A stretch of 64,000 bases of DNA, taken from contig JACGCK010000113.1 in NCBI GenBank assembly GCA_014925825.1, positions 62,001-126,000 of the forward strand. Direction: 5' to 3'. The notes under the pieces were generated by a model that ran no database searches, was not told the origin of the DNA, and saw only the letters and a list, made by a program, of their open reading frames with translations. A program made the translations under genes and the position numbers. Position 1 is the first letter of the stretch. Every line of letters begins with the position of its first letter. Source of the stretch: Pholiota molesta (Eukaryota > Basidiomycota > Agaricomycetes > Agaricales > Strophariaceae). This document shows, piece after piece, positions 23,370-35,673 of the stretch.

Positions 23370-26300
23370 ATGGATCCGCTTTCCATCACCTTGGCGGTCA
23401 TTACCTTGGCCACAGCGCTCAAGGACATCATTGAAACAGCTGAAGTCATTCGGGACTCGTTTTCAAAGGTGCATTCGTTTGTGGACATCTTCGTGCGGGT
23501 ATCTTATTATTTACAACTTAATAGACCCCGCAGAACTATCGAAATGCGAAACGACTTGCAGAAGAGGTGCTTAAGACGTTACGCGGAATGAACGAGATAT
23601 ACCAGAAGCATGAACAAACTTTCAGAAAAGCGCCATTTTTGCAAAAGACTATGAACGATCTACAGATGTGAGTACCACAAATTTGGAAGCTATTATTATA
23701 TGGGCACTGACAATATCTGCCTCAGCAAAATGCAATCAGTGCATGAGCAATGCGCCTGCCTGATTTTGCCGGTGTCTGAGAGGAGGAGAATTAGGTTCAA
23801 AGTCGCCTTGATTTCGTTTTGGAACCGCGGCAAGGTGGAGCAACTGCTCTCAGAGCTAAAGGATAATGTCGATAGGTGCTCTCAACAATTCCATGTTGGT
23901 GACCCCTTATTTAAGGTTATTGTTGCTCGATTTGCTAACGTATTATCATACACGCTCCATCAGCATCTAAGCAGCTTCCAAACGGATGCACTCATCATGG
24001 AAATCCACAACACTATCGTTCAGTCCACCCCGCATGGCTCGGCCGTTGTCCACGGTCCCAAAAGGCTCGGCACCAGCACGATGTCGCACAGCGGGCTCGG
24101 AAACGTAACCAACACACAACTCTTCGCGTTCACCCAATCAACCCCTATGCCAATGACGTGGATTCCAGATACCATCCCATTGCGTGACCTGTCTGAAGTG
24201 TACCTTCGCCGTGAAATAGGGAGGGTCAATCTTTCCTTGCAGTCGCTATCAGCACGTTGGTCGCAGAATCCTCCAACAAACATCGAAATTCCTACCTTTT
24301 CCACTACCTGGGATCTAAAAGAAAAGCTAGTGCCCAGTCTCATTGTTCATCAGCACGCCGTTGTTCTCGCCATTCAAATACAGTCTGGTCTACGACAAAT
24401 CAAAAGTAATTCATGGAATTTCAGTGTTAGATTGATTGACAATATGTTAACGCGACTCTGGCCCAAGCTTGCCGGTTTGGGCATGTATGAAGACAGCCTC
24501 GCTATCTGTACCCTGAGGGTAAACCTCTGGAGGGAAATAACCAGACAATATCCATCTGCAAACTCTTCCCGTTATCTCGTTCATGCCCTCAGATGTGTTG
24601 GTTCGTGCTTGTTGGATTATCATACAGAGGCTCAGGATCAGGCGCGTTTGAAGATCAAAGAGGCTATCGATATTCTTGGGTCCCTCGTGGAGTCGAAGGT
24701 GGATATTGCCCAAAATTGGTCTTTACAAATAATCAGTAACAGGCTACATTGCAACGAGTCTCCTCAGCTAGTCCTGGACTCGATGCTCCGAGTCGAAGCT
24801 GCTTTGGGGCTCAATTTCCTCCAATCGGGGGTGGATGTCCCTTCGCCCAGTACCTGGACTAGTATTTCAAGCTCAGTTGCTGTCGCCCTTCAAAATCAAA
24901 AGATTTCAGATGACGATTGGTATACATATGCCTTCAACCTTCTTCGGATCGAAGAATCCCAGAACCAACCCCTCAAGTCGCACGATTTGGGAAAAGTAGC
25001 CCTAACTATTTCAAACCACCTCCTCATCAAATACCCTGACTCCGATAGAGTTCTGGTCCTCCTCAAATATGTTTTAAATCGGCTTTCCTTTATGTCCTTC
25101 GACGAAACAGATTCCGTGGCTTGCACAGAAAATCTAGAATTCACAAACCAATATTTGACGGTCCTCAGACGATTGGTCTTAATCGACCCCCAACGTCATG
25201 TGCTAAATCTTTCAGACACCCTCTGGAAGCAGAGAACAATTCTCATTGCTCTAGACAGGTCAATCGAGGCAGAAAATGCCTATCGGGACATGATTGATCT
25301 GAAGAGTTTGGCTGTGGCGCCTCCCCATTCGAATCTCCAAATTCCTTCTGATACAGAAGGAGACTACTACGCTCGCCTTGCTGAGTGCCATTATGATGCA
25401 GACCGTTTGAGTGATGCCATCTATGCTGCTCAGAATGCAATCTCCCAATATTCCGCTCTCGAATTCATGACCCCTGACCGGAGTCGCGACAAACATTTCA
25501 GCACGTTGGATTCGCTCTGCGGATATCTCAGCGCCGCAAATCAGTATGATGCAGTGCTGACGGAAGGAAAGAAGGCGATCAAGATGATTGAAAACACAAA
25601 CACACATGGCTCAGATTCTGTTTATCATCACTATGCAAGTATTTTGGATAAAATGATGGACGCTTTGGCATGGACACATCCTGGGACACGGGCCCTTGCA
25701 CAGGCAGAAGATATCGGTACTCGCATTCGAATGCTCGCCCACTCCAGAAAAAAGGGAATCAAATCGGATTTGGTTCACGGCCTGAGAACATATGCCAACG
25801 TGCTTCAGAACAATGCACTGGTTAAGGAAGCATCGGAATATCTCCAGGACCTCCTCGACAATTGGGAAAAAGTATATGGCATGGATATTCGCAAGGATTT
25901 ATCGTCATTCAATGTCGCTGACGCTGGACACCTTGCTCTAGCCCTTAATTCACATGCTCTGGTACAGCTTTATAGCTGTCTGCCTAATGATGCCATCGCT
26001 ACAGCCACAGAAGCCCTTTCTCTCTGGCGAACAATAGAGCCAACAGACGCCCCTGGCGTCCATTATTATCGCTATCCTAGCCTGCTCGCCCTCACCCAAG
26101 GACTCCACGACATCGGAAAGGTGGACGAGGCACTAAATCGCCTTGATGAAGCAGAGAAAGCAGCACAGAAGCAGAAATCAGTCGATTCCATGGAGGAACT
26201 GGTGGCCAGCGCTGAATGTGGCTTCGAGTATGAAACGCTTTTATTCGAGCGATCAAAATTACTATTCACCAAGGGAGATTATCGGGAAGCGGTAAAACTC

Positions 26301-26594
26301 ATTAAAGAGGTCGAAGATGTTCTGTGCGAAGATTCCATAGAAGACGACTTATCCATCCTCGAAACCATCGCCAACATCCTTTCCTATTCACACGTTTTAT
26401 ATTGCACCCTCGGACGCCATGATGAGGGCCACGCTGCGGCTGCCAAGTTGGCGAAATTGAAGGAGTCTATTCGTGAAACCTCTCCTGGCAGTGCTCGTGT
26501 GATGGATGTCAGACTGGGCCAGATGACAAGGCGAGGAGCATGGAAGTCAGTTCAGGATGCGAAAGAAAAATTAACATGTACCCACCAGGAATGA
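23370..26594 (+). CDS. HeLo/MLKL-like N-terminal helical domain with TPR C-terminus
   Basis: Exons 23370-23468, 23534-23667 and 23726-26594 give 1033 residues. The N-terminal ~150 residues start MDPLSITLAVITLATALKDI and are fully helical, with a hydrophobic first helix. This resembles the four-helix-bundle (MLKL/HeLo-like) domains found at the start of many Agaricomycete NLR-type proteins. From about residue 450 on, the sequence is a chain of TPR-like helical pairs (for example YYARLAECHYDADRLSDAIY and LHDIGKVDEALNRLDEAEKA). I see no P-loop, so no NACHT or NB-ARC core is present. Such modules act in cell death and non-self recognition in fungi; that role here is inference. Confidence 0.75.
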
Positions 26595-27850
26595 GTTTTG
26601 ATACTGAATGCTGTTATGTTACTCCATGCTATCACGGACATTTACCTATGCGATATTATTCATTTTGTACTCTTTCCCGACTTTAGGCAATGAACAAGCA
26701 TTGATCGCTATCGCATGGAGTCGGACTCGAACATCAATGCTCAGTTCTCGGTCTAAGAAAGGCGATGGCACTGCTTAGCGCTAAGCACTATGGGAACTAG
26801 AGTGCGAAAGCAGCAACTCGACCTCGACAGCTGAGGGGTCATGATCCAAGTGCGATATGTTCAACGAAGTCGTCCCCTTCAAGTGCCAGCGCTGCGCTAC
26901 GAATTTGTCAGAACGCACCAAGAACGAAATCGAGAAAATGTTTACTGGATGTTCAAACGTTCACATGCCACGCCCGGCGTCTATGGTGGCCGCGAATATA
27001 GCGAGCTGCCTCGTTCCTCGGTTTGAATTGGGTTGGGTAGTTGGTCCAGGGTCATACGGCAGTCCGCAGGGAAGAGATAATGCGAAAGAGAATTTGTTGA
27101 GACCTGAGGTGTAATTGTATAACGTTTGTACCCAGCTGGGTATTCCTGTAGGGGCACCCGTATTTGATACACGACCTGAAAATTTGATTCGTCGACATCA
27201 ATGACTAGAAGCCATGTTATAGGAACAGAGAATAAGGGCACTACCTTGTTTTTCTCCAGTCGGCCATTGAGTAATTTCCGAGCTGCTGCGACAACGTCGA
27301 GTCTCGACCACATTTTCCATTCGGACTACGTCGAGCGTCCCTTCCACCTGACAACCATCTCGTCACGACGACAATCTCTGCGGCCGTGTTGTCGAATAAG
27401 GTGGGCAGATATACCGCGTCTGGCGTCGCTCTAGGGTCGAATACGCTGCTTCCATTCCTGAGCGCAGTCTGCCAGTGGCGGCAAGTTAGGCGCAGTCGAG
27501 ATATCACTCCGTCGTCAAGTACTGAGTACTGAGTCCTGACCATCAGAAAAAGGCATTTTTGCTAGACCAAATTGAGTCAGTCTTGTCCATAAATTTTCAA
27601 AAGAAAGCGTTTGTCTCGCGCACCTTAAAAGTAAGAGAGAAAGGTTGGAGAAAGTCGTTGTAGCAAAAGAACAAGTACCAGCTGCATTGTAGGGTTATTA
27701 TGCACCACCCATGGAACCAAACAATCTGTGTCAGTTGTTGCGGACCGTTCATTCCCGACGTGCAAGCTTTGTATCATTAAAGCGAGAAGCGCAAGCCATA
27801 CGACAAAGAACGTGCATCTTTTTTTCAACTTCCTACTCCTGCCCAAATAC
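26595..27850. other. Intergenic region with a copy of a dispersed repeat
   Basis: No gene is firmly supported. On the + strand a frame from about 26857 begins MFNEVVPFKCQRCATNL, with two Cys pairs. On the - strand a frame from 27313 begins MWSRLDVVAAARKLLNGR, with good splice sites. Neither could be completed. The end contains a repeat copy (27696-27780) in the 3' flank of the rhamnosidase gene. Confidence 0.35.
27696..27780 (+). repeat. Dispersed ~85 bp repeat, copy A
   Basis: This copy runs from TATTATGCACCACCC to TATCATTAA and is nearly identical to the inverted copy at 35587-35673. It lies just beyond the stop codon of the rhamnosidase gene. No terminal inverted repeat or tRNA-type promoter box was seen in it. 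Confidence 0.7.
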
Positions 27851-30429
27851 TCACTTCCCAAAAACAATAGTGCGTTTCCCTCCTTCCAACTGGATTTCCA
27901 CCGCCTGCCCCTCTGCATACCGCACCGCCATCCCATCCACCGTATATTCGTGCACACCCTCCAGCGCATCCGCAGAGAGCGTCAGCACGCCACTCGTCCC
28001 TGGCGGCGTATCGATCCGCACACTCAGCACCTCCTTCGACAACGCCCTTTGCTTCCCCGCTGCGGCCGTCGCCCACTGCACCCCAAACCACCCCAGCGGC
28101 GTCGTGAACCCGCCCTGCGCGGAGGGCAGCCCGCTGTCGATGCGGGGCGCCACGGCCCATGTGCTGCCCTGCGGGGCGGTGATGGTCAGCCCGACGACGT
28201 AGAATGTCAGTGCGGAGGTCGGGCCTGAGCTCCATCCGTGGGCGTGCGAGGTGTAGGAGGGGTCGTCGTTGTAGCCTTGATAATAGCGGTAGCTAATTAC
28301 GAGATATAACCGAGAATATAAGAAACTGTGGAATGATATTCAGCGAAGGGTATGGCTTACGCGAGAGAGCCGTTCGCGGTGAAGCCTTCGAGGAGCGTGC
28401 TCTGCACGGAGAGCGGCGTGGTCAGCATGTACCCCCACGTCCGCCGGATCAGATCGAGCGCGCGCGTCGTGTTCCCGGCCTCAAAGTGCGCTTGCACCTA
28501 CACTCCAAAAACCCACTTGTCAGAACATCACAACCCGCACCCAACCATCCATCCGCGCACCTCAAACCCCGCAATAAACGGACTAATCGTATCCGGCAGC
28601 TCCGGCGCTACAGGCCCTATCGCGTTCCAGTTCGCCGTCAAGCCCGCGCTCACGCGCGCCTTCTGCGCCGGAGTGAGCGTGAGGTTGAACAGCACCGCGA
28701 AGGAGTTCGCGTCCTGCGGGCAGAGCGCGGTGGTGGCGTTGTCGCGGTACATGCCCGCGCTCTCGAGCCAGAACGCGGTGTTGTACGTCTGCTTGAGCGC
28801 GGTGGCGTTCTGCGCCCAGGATGTGGATAAGGTGAGGTCGGAGACCTGGGATGCGAGCTCGGCGGCGGTTGTCAGGACCTACATGACGGCGGGAGAGCGT
28901 AAGCAGCAGGATGGGAAGAGGACGGCGAAGTGGGTGTTGGTGCGGACCTTGTATAGGATCGCGTTGCCTTCGGCGTTGTGCCCTCCTCCGCCTTGTCTCG
29001 CCCAATCCCGAAGGCCAGTTACGTTCATCAAGCCTGAGCTGTCCACCTTGCCCTCGAGGAACGCGACGGCTTTCGTATAATTCGCCCAGACAGTCTCGAG
29101 CCATTCAATGTCTCCGGAGTACATATAATAATTATCTATATCGCTATACCAATCAAGCTTGAAATCTTCGATTCAAGCAGGGATACGCACAAGTGCCGAT
29201 CAAGGTCCACATATGGTACGTGTCCGAGCCCTGCTGGCTCAGAGGCGGGCCTGATTCCGGGAGGGCGCCCGTCTTCGGGTTGATAGCGGCGAACATGGTG
29301 GAGAGCGCGTTCTTCGTGGGCAGGAGGTCGTTCGTCGAGACGAATTGGGTGGGCACGGCTATGCCCATATCGCCTGTCTCCGAGTTCAGACTTCAGAAGG
29401 TAATTTGGGATGGAAGGGTTTTCCTGGCTTACCAGGCCATACAGCTCTGGAACTCGAATTAAGCTATTGTTGCATAGGGTTTTCGCGAGATACTGACCTG
29501 TCTCGTTTGGCTCCGTCAACGATAATTGGACCGGCTACGCCTAGAGTTGCATTGTTCGCCCACGCTGACCATACTATGTAAGGGAAGAGTAAAACAAAAC
29601 GTTGAAATAAAAAACCTACATCCCGGAGGGGAGAATGGCACCTTTCGTCCAGTGTTAAGCGGCACGGTATTCGTCTGAACGGTATATGCTCCAGAGTACC
29701 ATACTGCACACCATAAAACACGCACATCAGTATGAACCCTGTCAAGAATGTCTTGCTACGCACTTTTCGTCAGCAGCTCATCATCCGGCGCATAGAAATA
29801 CCCCGCATACGCCCTCAGATCATCCACATGCGGCATGAACGCGATCGCACACGACACATTCGACAGCGTCACCGGCGCGTCCGCGGTCGACACGAGCGTC
29901 AGGTGCCGGAAGCCGCCGCGCAGGGCGTCCGCCGGCTGGACCCAGTACCCCGCGGAGAGTGGGGCGCCGACGCGGAGCACGCCGTCGAAGGTGGTGTTCT
30001 GGGCGGGGTACGAGGAGTCGTCGGATGCGGTGGGCCGGATGAAGGCGGGCGATTCCGTGAAGGAGAGCGCGATGGCGGATGAGGAGGCGACGTTTTCGAA
30101 GTTGAGCGAGATTAGCCCGCCAACCTACGAACGGAGTACTATTTCAGCTAGAATTCTCCAGATTAAATTGGGCAAGTGGTGCTCACTTCAACTCCAAAAT
30201 CCAACGCCACCCAGGATCCATTTCCCGAGAGCGTCACCGCCCCTTTGTTGTTTACCAGCAAGTCCGCTTTGGAGACGGATCCATTCGTCGAGTGGATCGC
30301 CGTGGGGTAGACCGTTTTCGATGATGGAGCAAAATTAAACGCGTCCCATCTGCCTTTAGGAGCAGCCCCAGAGATGACACCAGTAGCAAAACCCAAGCCA
30401 ATGATACAGTGCAGAGTTTTCAAGTGCAT
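27851..30429 (-). CDS. Secreted alpha-L-rhamnosidase, glycoside hydrolase family 78
   Basis: This enzyme removes terminal alpha-L-rhamnose from plant polysaccharides and glycosides outside the cell. I placed the start at the ATG at 30429 (MHLKTLHCIIGLGFATG), which begins a signal peptide; the codon at 30441 is TTG. Many exons follow. The GH78 hallmarks are VDGAKRDR joined through a microexon (29446-29433) to AVWPGDMGIAVPTQF, then WYSDIDNYYMYSGD, HNAEGNAILYK, TLLEGFTANGSLAYRYY and SHAHGWSSGPTSALTFYVVG, ending in a C-terminal beta-sandwich part. The stop is at 27851. Fully resolved borders were not worked out for every exon. Confidence 0.85.
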
Positions 30430-31487
30430 AGCGGACAACAATGGCTAGGACTCGGATGGACTAAGATATACAGTCCTTGACTTTCCAACGGGCCGTTAGG
30501 ACTAGCGCATGACCATCAACGCATCCAAAACATAGGTGCAGAAGCGTGAAGCGATATGTCTGCTTCTACCATGAGGAGAGAGCCAACCAGCACCCATTCC
30601 ATGTCACGAGCAGAGGAAAATCAAAGCGCGGCCCGAGTTGGTGTACTGTAGAGCGCAGATGACCACAAGTTCGGCTTCTTTTAAGGAGTTTTGGAGAGGG
30701 CAAGGATCACTAAGAAAAGGAGAAGAAGGCTTGATTATTGACAGTCCTCTGCTGGAGAAAACAAAGCCAGGTTTTGCCGAGAATGACTGATGACTAGAAT
30801 TTGGTTTGATTATCTCCTTGCTGTCTTCTTGAACATGATAGTAATGTTTCACCATCAAGTATGTCCAGGCATGAAGCAGGAGATGTAATTGTTTATAGTC
30901 GTTATAACTACGACCTGGAAAAGTTGAACGAGGTATACATCATTGATCACTGACGTGGACAACTATTGTCCGCGTCGAACTTGACATCCAAATTCGAATG
31001 TTGACATGATGTTGAGAGGATTGAAATTTGCGACGCTATTCCACGTAAATTTGGGATTTTCCAGAGACTTTTCGTTGGGAAAGCAATTGACCTGCGGGGT
31101 GGTACGGTGAGGTACTAGGGTGGTGGCACGTCGAAAGAGGTCTCGGCCGATGCGGGAAAAGTTTTGGTTTAATTTGAGCACAATACATAATTTATGGTAA
31201 TTCTCTAAACGGGCATAAACACTGGAAGAAGACTCACACGCCAAGAACATCGCGACAGATTTGGTGCACTCTCTCCTTCTGAAGGTTGTCTGAAGGATTT
31301 CACTTTTGTGGAACTCCCAGTTCACCCCTTTTGTTATTATAGCCTGCGCATTGGCGCAGAGCGCTGGGAGAAAGAGTCACCTCGAAGATAAACAAAATCG
31401 GTTAGCGGAGATTACATCAGCAGAATAAGGCCAAATCAGAGGCGGTGGATATAATTGCGTTTCTTTCAATCCACCATCCAGAGCTGC
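30430..31487. other. Divergent promoter region
   Basis: About 1 kb lies between the minus-strand rhamnosidase and the plus-strand HAPSTR1-like gene. No gene is supported; minus frames at 30604-30858 and 30963-31325 lack motifs. Confidence 0.4.
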
Positions 31488-32657
31488 ATGGAATCGCTGA
31501 ATCTCAATACCCTCGCCAGCTCGCTTCCGTCGCAGCAGAATGCAGAGAAGGAGCTGCTCAACGATTTCAAAGGTACGCCTTTCACCCTGCCCGCCATCGT
31601 CCCTCGCTGACTCGAACTCCCACTTACCAACCAACCCACCCACCCACCCACCCACCCATCCCCGTCTGCATCGCAGCCGCCGCCCTGAGCATCACGACGC
31701 TCTACCGCTCCTCGCGCAAGACCTCGAAGCGGGCGTACAACGCGGGCTACGCCGCGGCGTGCCAGGACCTGCTCGCCTTCGTGCAGCAGGGCGTCTCCGC
31801 GGGGGACGTGGGCCCGGGGGGCCCGTCGCACGCCGTCGAGGGCGGCGGCATGACGATCGGGCGGGTCATGGACTGGACGGAGGCCCGCGTCGAGGCGATC
31901 CGCGCGCGGGAGGAGGAGGAGGAGGAGGATGAGGAGCGGGAGAAGGGCGGGGAGCGGGCGGCGCCGAGGCCACCCACAGGCGGCCCCGCGGCAGCGAAGG
32001 CGGAGGAGCGGAAAACTGGGGCGGCGGCGGCGTCGTCGAGTGGGCCGTCGAGTCGGACGAAGGACACTGTGAGTTTCAGGGATTGTGTGATAGTTATGAG
32101 AGGTATCGCTAAATTTTCCGTTATCGCAGACATCATCACTGCCGACCCCGCACTCGCCCATTACAAACTCTAGCATGCACCCGCCGTCACTGCCACCATC
32201 GCCCTCGCCACCGCCGCAGGCGACCCTATCGCGATCCACATCGCGGCCAAACAAAGTCCGGCCAGCACCCACGAAGGACTCATTTCATCCCACCGTGCAG
32301 CCGACGCACTTCACCCCGTCCCCCTTCCTCTCCGAGGCCTACGAGCCCCCGGTGCCCGAGCCGCCGCTCGTCATCGGCGCGGGCGCGAAGCGGCGGCACG
32401 CCGTAATGATGATGCTCGACCACAGCGCGCCCCTCGGCGGGCCGTCGACCGCGGGCGCGGCGCCCGGCGGCAACGGGGGCGCGGCGGGCGGCGGGGGCAC
32501 CGCTGGATCCGGCCTGAGCAAGCGCCGCACGCGGAGCGCGCGCGGGGTGCACCAGCTGCAGCCGCACAACTCGAACATCAGCGTGGTGCAGATGTCGCCG
32601 GAGGACATGGACATCGAGGAGGACGGGCGGGAGCGGAAGCGCGTTGCGCGGCGATGA
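31488..32657 (+). CDS. HAPSTR1-like (C16orf72/DUF4588-type) protein
   Basis: Exons 31488-31572, 31677-32068 and 32130-32657 give 334 residues. The N-terminal ~60 residues contain FKAAALSITTLYRSSRKTSK and AYNAGYAAACQDLLAFVQQG. These match the pattern of the human HUWE1-associated stress protein HAPSTR1, in which a helical NAATAVTNLYKES-type block is followed by a tyrosine/glycine-containing helix. The rest is low complexity with Glu runs, Pro runs and KRRTRSAR and RKR basic patches, suggesting a nuclear location. The first intron holds a CCCA microsatellite (about 31630-31665). The family call rests on one short block, so it is moderate. Confidence 0.7.
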
Positions 32658-33670
32658 TTTTTTCCTTTTTCCTTTTCCCTTCCTTTTAATTTATCACTCT
32701 TGCATCTCACCGGAGGACGGCGGTCCAGTGCACCTTTCTTTCCTTTCCTTGTTTCTTCTCTCTCGTCCTGCATCATCCATCCATCTTTCTTTTTTCATCT
32801 TATCACCACCATTGCGATTCCCCTGCCCTTGCTGTGTAACCCTTCCTTTCTCTTGCATATCATCATCATAGTCCCATCAGTCCAACTCACGCAACAACAC
32901 ACACACGCTTCCCCTTCCCATCCTATTATTTTACTATTTCGTAGCAGTAGTTTTTCCTCCCCTCCCTTTTACCGTACATCCTTTTTACGACACCAATATG
33001 TCTTACGAATTTCCAATGTGACGACTACCGTGTGGAGAACTGGGTAGCGAAGGTCGCTGAAGGACCATCTCTGGATAGTGGCTCTTATGGAACAATGCGG
33101 AGTAGTGTAGCTGCGACTATAGATAGTTGTCCTGGCTTTATAGTTATCGCGCAATTACATCTCTTCCATCCAAGTTCAGCTTCGTCGCACGTTAGCAGGA
33201 CGCGAGCTGTAGACTCAGATTTCAATGTTACTTTAGTGCTGTGAGATGGCTATTGAAGCTTGAACAAGACTATATTCTTATATGCAATCCAGGCAGTAGG
33301 TATGTGAAGGATATAGACTATGTACTATGTATGGGAGCAGCGAGGCAGGCCAAGATAAAAGAAACAAGTTGGTATGGTACACTTTTGGGTTAGGAGGGTG
33401 AGTTAATATAGTACAAGATGAGATGAGAACGGCGGCGGGCTGGGATCGATGCCAGTGGCGAAGAGGATGTAGAGGAAGTGTTCCACTCGCCTCTGCATCC
33501 CATGCCACTCAGCTGGACGCCGCAACGCTCTTCCACCGGCCGCGGATACGCAAGGGCAGCCGCGCGCGCGTTCTTCCAAAATTTAGCGCCAATGCAATTC
33601 CAACGTCCGTCCGTCTCGGGCTACGGCAGCCACCCCGCGGCCCCCTGCATGGCCTCCAGATATTCGGCGC
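32658..33670. other. Intergenic region
   Basis: The first ~350 bases are strongly T/C rich, typical of a 3' untranslated region on this strand. No gene is seen up to the end of the convergent minus-strand gene. Confidence 0.4.
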
Positions 33671-34208
33671 CTACTGTCTCCGGGCGACCATCACGACCCT
33701 TAGACTGTCCACCAAAATATCCAGGGCGGCGCACATACGCAATATAAGCACGTTGCGTGCTTCTATGCGCTTTAAAGCTGCCGACATCTCGGCCATGCAC
33801 TCCCTGCGCAGCGTGCGGGCGCTGCGCGTGCGTGATGCAGCGTCTGGAGTGGATGCTCAGCGCCAGCGGGAGGGGGCGTATCAGTATTCCCCACTTACCT
33901 TGGACGACGGTCGTCTCCCGCCCCTGCGTCTCCCGCCCGCCGGCGGCGCGTCGGCTGGGGGGGCTCTGCGCCGCTTTTCGCGCGCGACGCCCGGTACCCC
34001 GCGGATGCCCCGGCGCCTTAGGCTTCGTCGCCGCCGCTGCTCGTGCCCTTGCCCGTGCCAGCAGTTCCCGGGAAGAGATGGCGGTGGGGCGCGCAGGGGC
34101 GGCGTCCACCACGACGCGCGGCGTGGGTTTTGGCCTTTTGGAGTGCATGTTGCGCACGCGCAAGCGCGCGGCCTCGCGGATGGCGGCTGCGGAGGTGTCG
34201 TCGGCCAT
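33671..34208 (-). CDS. Short conserved-looking protein of unknown function
   Basis: Exons 34208-33899 and 33843-33671 give 160 residues. The donor is a perfect GTAAGT and the 55-base intron ends in CCAG. The open frame runs through the intron to 33621, but the spliced frame gives a coherent C-terminal helix (CMAEMSAALKRIEARNVLIL, then DILVDSLRVV). The N-terminus is Ala/Arg rich (MADDTSAAAIREAARLRVRN). I do not know the family; the helical ends suggest a small scaffold or DNA/RNA-associated protein, which is a guess. Confidence 0.6.
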
Positions 34209-34582
34209 GGTGCGGTTCAGATGAAGGTTGTAAGGTGCAACCAGAGGTGGGCAGGATGGGAAGCCACTCGTATTTAGGGTAGGTTTTGAATGAATGTACG
34301 TCATTGAAAGCCAGCCATCCAACTGATCATCCCGCGGTCGCCGCGGCCCTTCCTTCACGCTCTGAACGCGGGCGAACGAAAGTCAGATACAGTAAATCCT
34401 TAAGCCATTAATGTTGCAATGCATCAAGGTGCACCGACTTCGTATGTTGAAATCTTGCTTGGATTAGAAGAAGATGCCAAAAGCGTTAGTTACTTTGGAG
34501 GGCGTACAGTTCTTTCCAGCCGGACCCATCATATGAGACGATAAATCATGGAATCTATAGGAAAAGAAGGCACAAAAAGACA

Positions 34583-35569
34583 TCATACCACCCTCTTGAC
34601 CTCCTCCGCCTTCTTCTCTGCCTCCTCTACTTTTGACGCACCAACAGCGCCGGCCTCCGCCACCGCCTTGCCCACCGCGCGCTCCCCCTCCGCCGCCGTC
34701 GCCAGCTGCCACCCCAGCGTCTCCTTGAGCTTCAGCCCCGTCGCCTTCTGGATCCCCTCCACCGCCTCCACCGCGCCGCGCTCGGCCCTTTCGCGCCCCT
34801 CCGCCGCCGCCTCCCTTACGCGCGCCCACGCCATCCCCGCGTGCGCCTTCCCCACTTCGTGCTTCTCCGCCACAGTGGGGAGATAGGTGTCCTCCAGGCT
34901 GCCGAGGTACGCGGTGAGGTTGGCGGTGGTCTTGGGGAGGAAGTGGTGCGCGGCGAGCGCGAGGGCGAGCGGCGGGAGGAGGGCGCGTGTGGGCCGGGAG
35001 CGCGTGCGCGCGAGAACGGAGGCGGTGAGGCCGGCGATGCCCGTGTAGAGCAGGCCCGGGGTGAGGGCTTCGTCGGGCGCGAGGATGGATTTGACGCGGT
35101 CTATTGGGGGACGAGGAAGAGGGGGGGAAGGGGGAAAGGTTAGTGGGTTAAGGAGGGGGGAAGGGTGGGTAGGGACGTGCTTTCTACGGCGTGCTCGATG
35201 CCGATCCAGCGTGATACCCAGCCTTGGACGTGCGCGTGGGCGTCGGCGTAGGTGCGCAAGACGTGGCGGCGGACGACGCCGATCTCGTGCTCGAGTTTGC
35301 TGGGGGATTCGACGAGCAGGATCTCCGGGTCCGGTTCGGGATATATCGACAGCTGCGCAGGCCAAAGGTATAGTGTGAGTATCGCGTGAAGGCTGTAGGT
35401 CTGCTGGGAGCTGCAGGCTGACCTTCTGTGGCGAGTCGTGCAGGCCCACAGCCGTTCCGGCGACTGTTGCGGAGAGGAACGCCCTCCGTGGCTAGAACGG
35501 TTGGCTTAGCAGGTCTGGGCGACGATATGGATATGAAGTTCTTACCAGTCGAGAGGCCGTCCGAAACAT
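34583..35569 (-). CDS. MIC26: MICOS complex subunit, apolipoprotein O family (MIC26/MIC27-like)
   Basis: This protein belongs to the MICOS complex, which shapes cristae junctions in the inner mitochondrial membrane. Exons 35569-35546, 35491-35423, 35352-35181 and 35100-34583 give 260 residues. The N-terminus (MFRTASRLPRRAFLSATVAG) looks like a mitochondrial targeting sequence. The family core follows: LSIYPEPDPEILLVESPSKL, HVQGWVSRWIGIEHAVE, RVKSILAPDEALTPGLLYTG, then a membrane segment and AAHHFLPKTTANL. The C-terminus is a charged helix rich in Ala/Glu/Lys. The third intron is only phased correctly with a GC donor at 35180-35179. MIC26 versus MIC27 cannot be told apart here. Confidence 0.86.
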
Positions 35570-35586
35570 GTCTAGAGAGAGAGGGA

Positions 35587-35673
35587 TTAATGATACAAAA
35601 GAGCTTGCACGTCGGGCACGAACGGTCCACAACCACTGACACAGGTTGTTTGGTTCCACGGGTGGTGCATAAT
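35587..35673 (-). repeat. Dispersed ~85 bp repeat, copy B
   Basis: Read on the minus strand, this copy is nearly identical to copy A at 27696-27780, including the block GGACCGTTC and CCCGACGTGCAAGCT. It sits immediately upstream of the MICOS start codon, inside its 5' leader or promoter. Confidence 0.7.

Noticed and set aside
26700..26790. tRNA-like T-arm sequence GACTCGAAC
   Set aside because: The flanking bases do not pair as a T stem, and no matching acceptor or anticodon stem could be drawn.
31466..32272. 268-codon minus-strand frame opposite the HAPSTR1-like gene
   Set aside because: GC-rich low-complexity shadow; the plus strand has the spliced, phased model.
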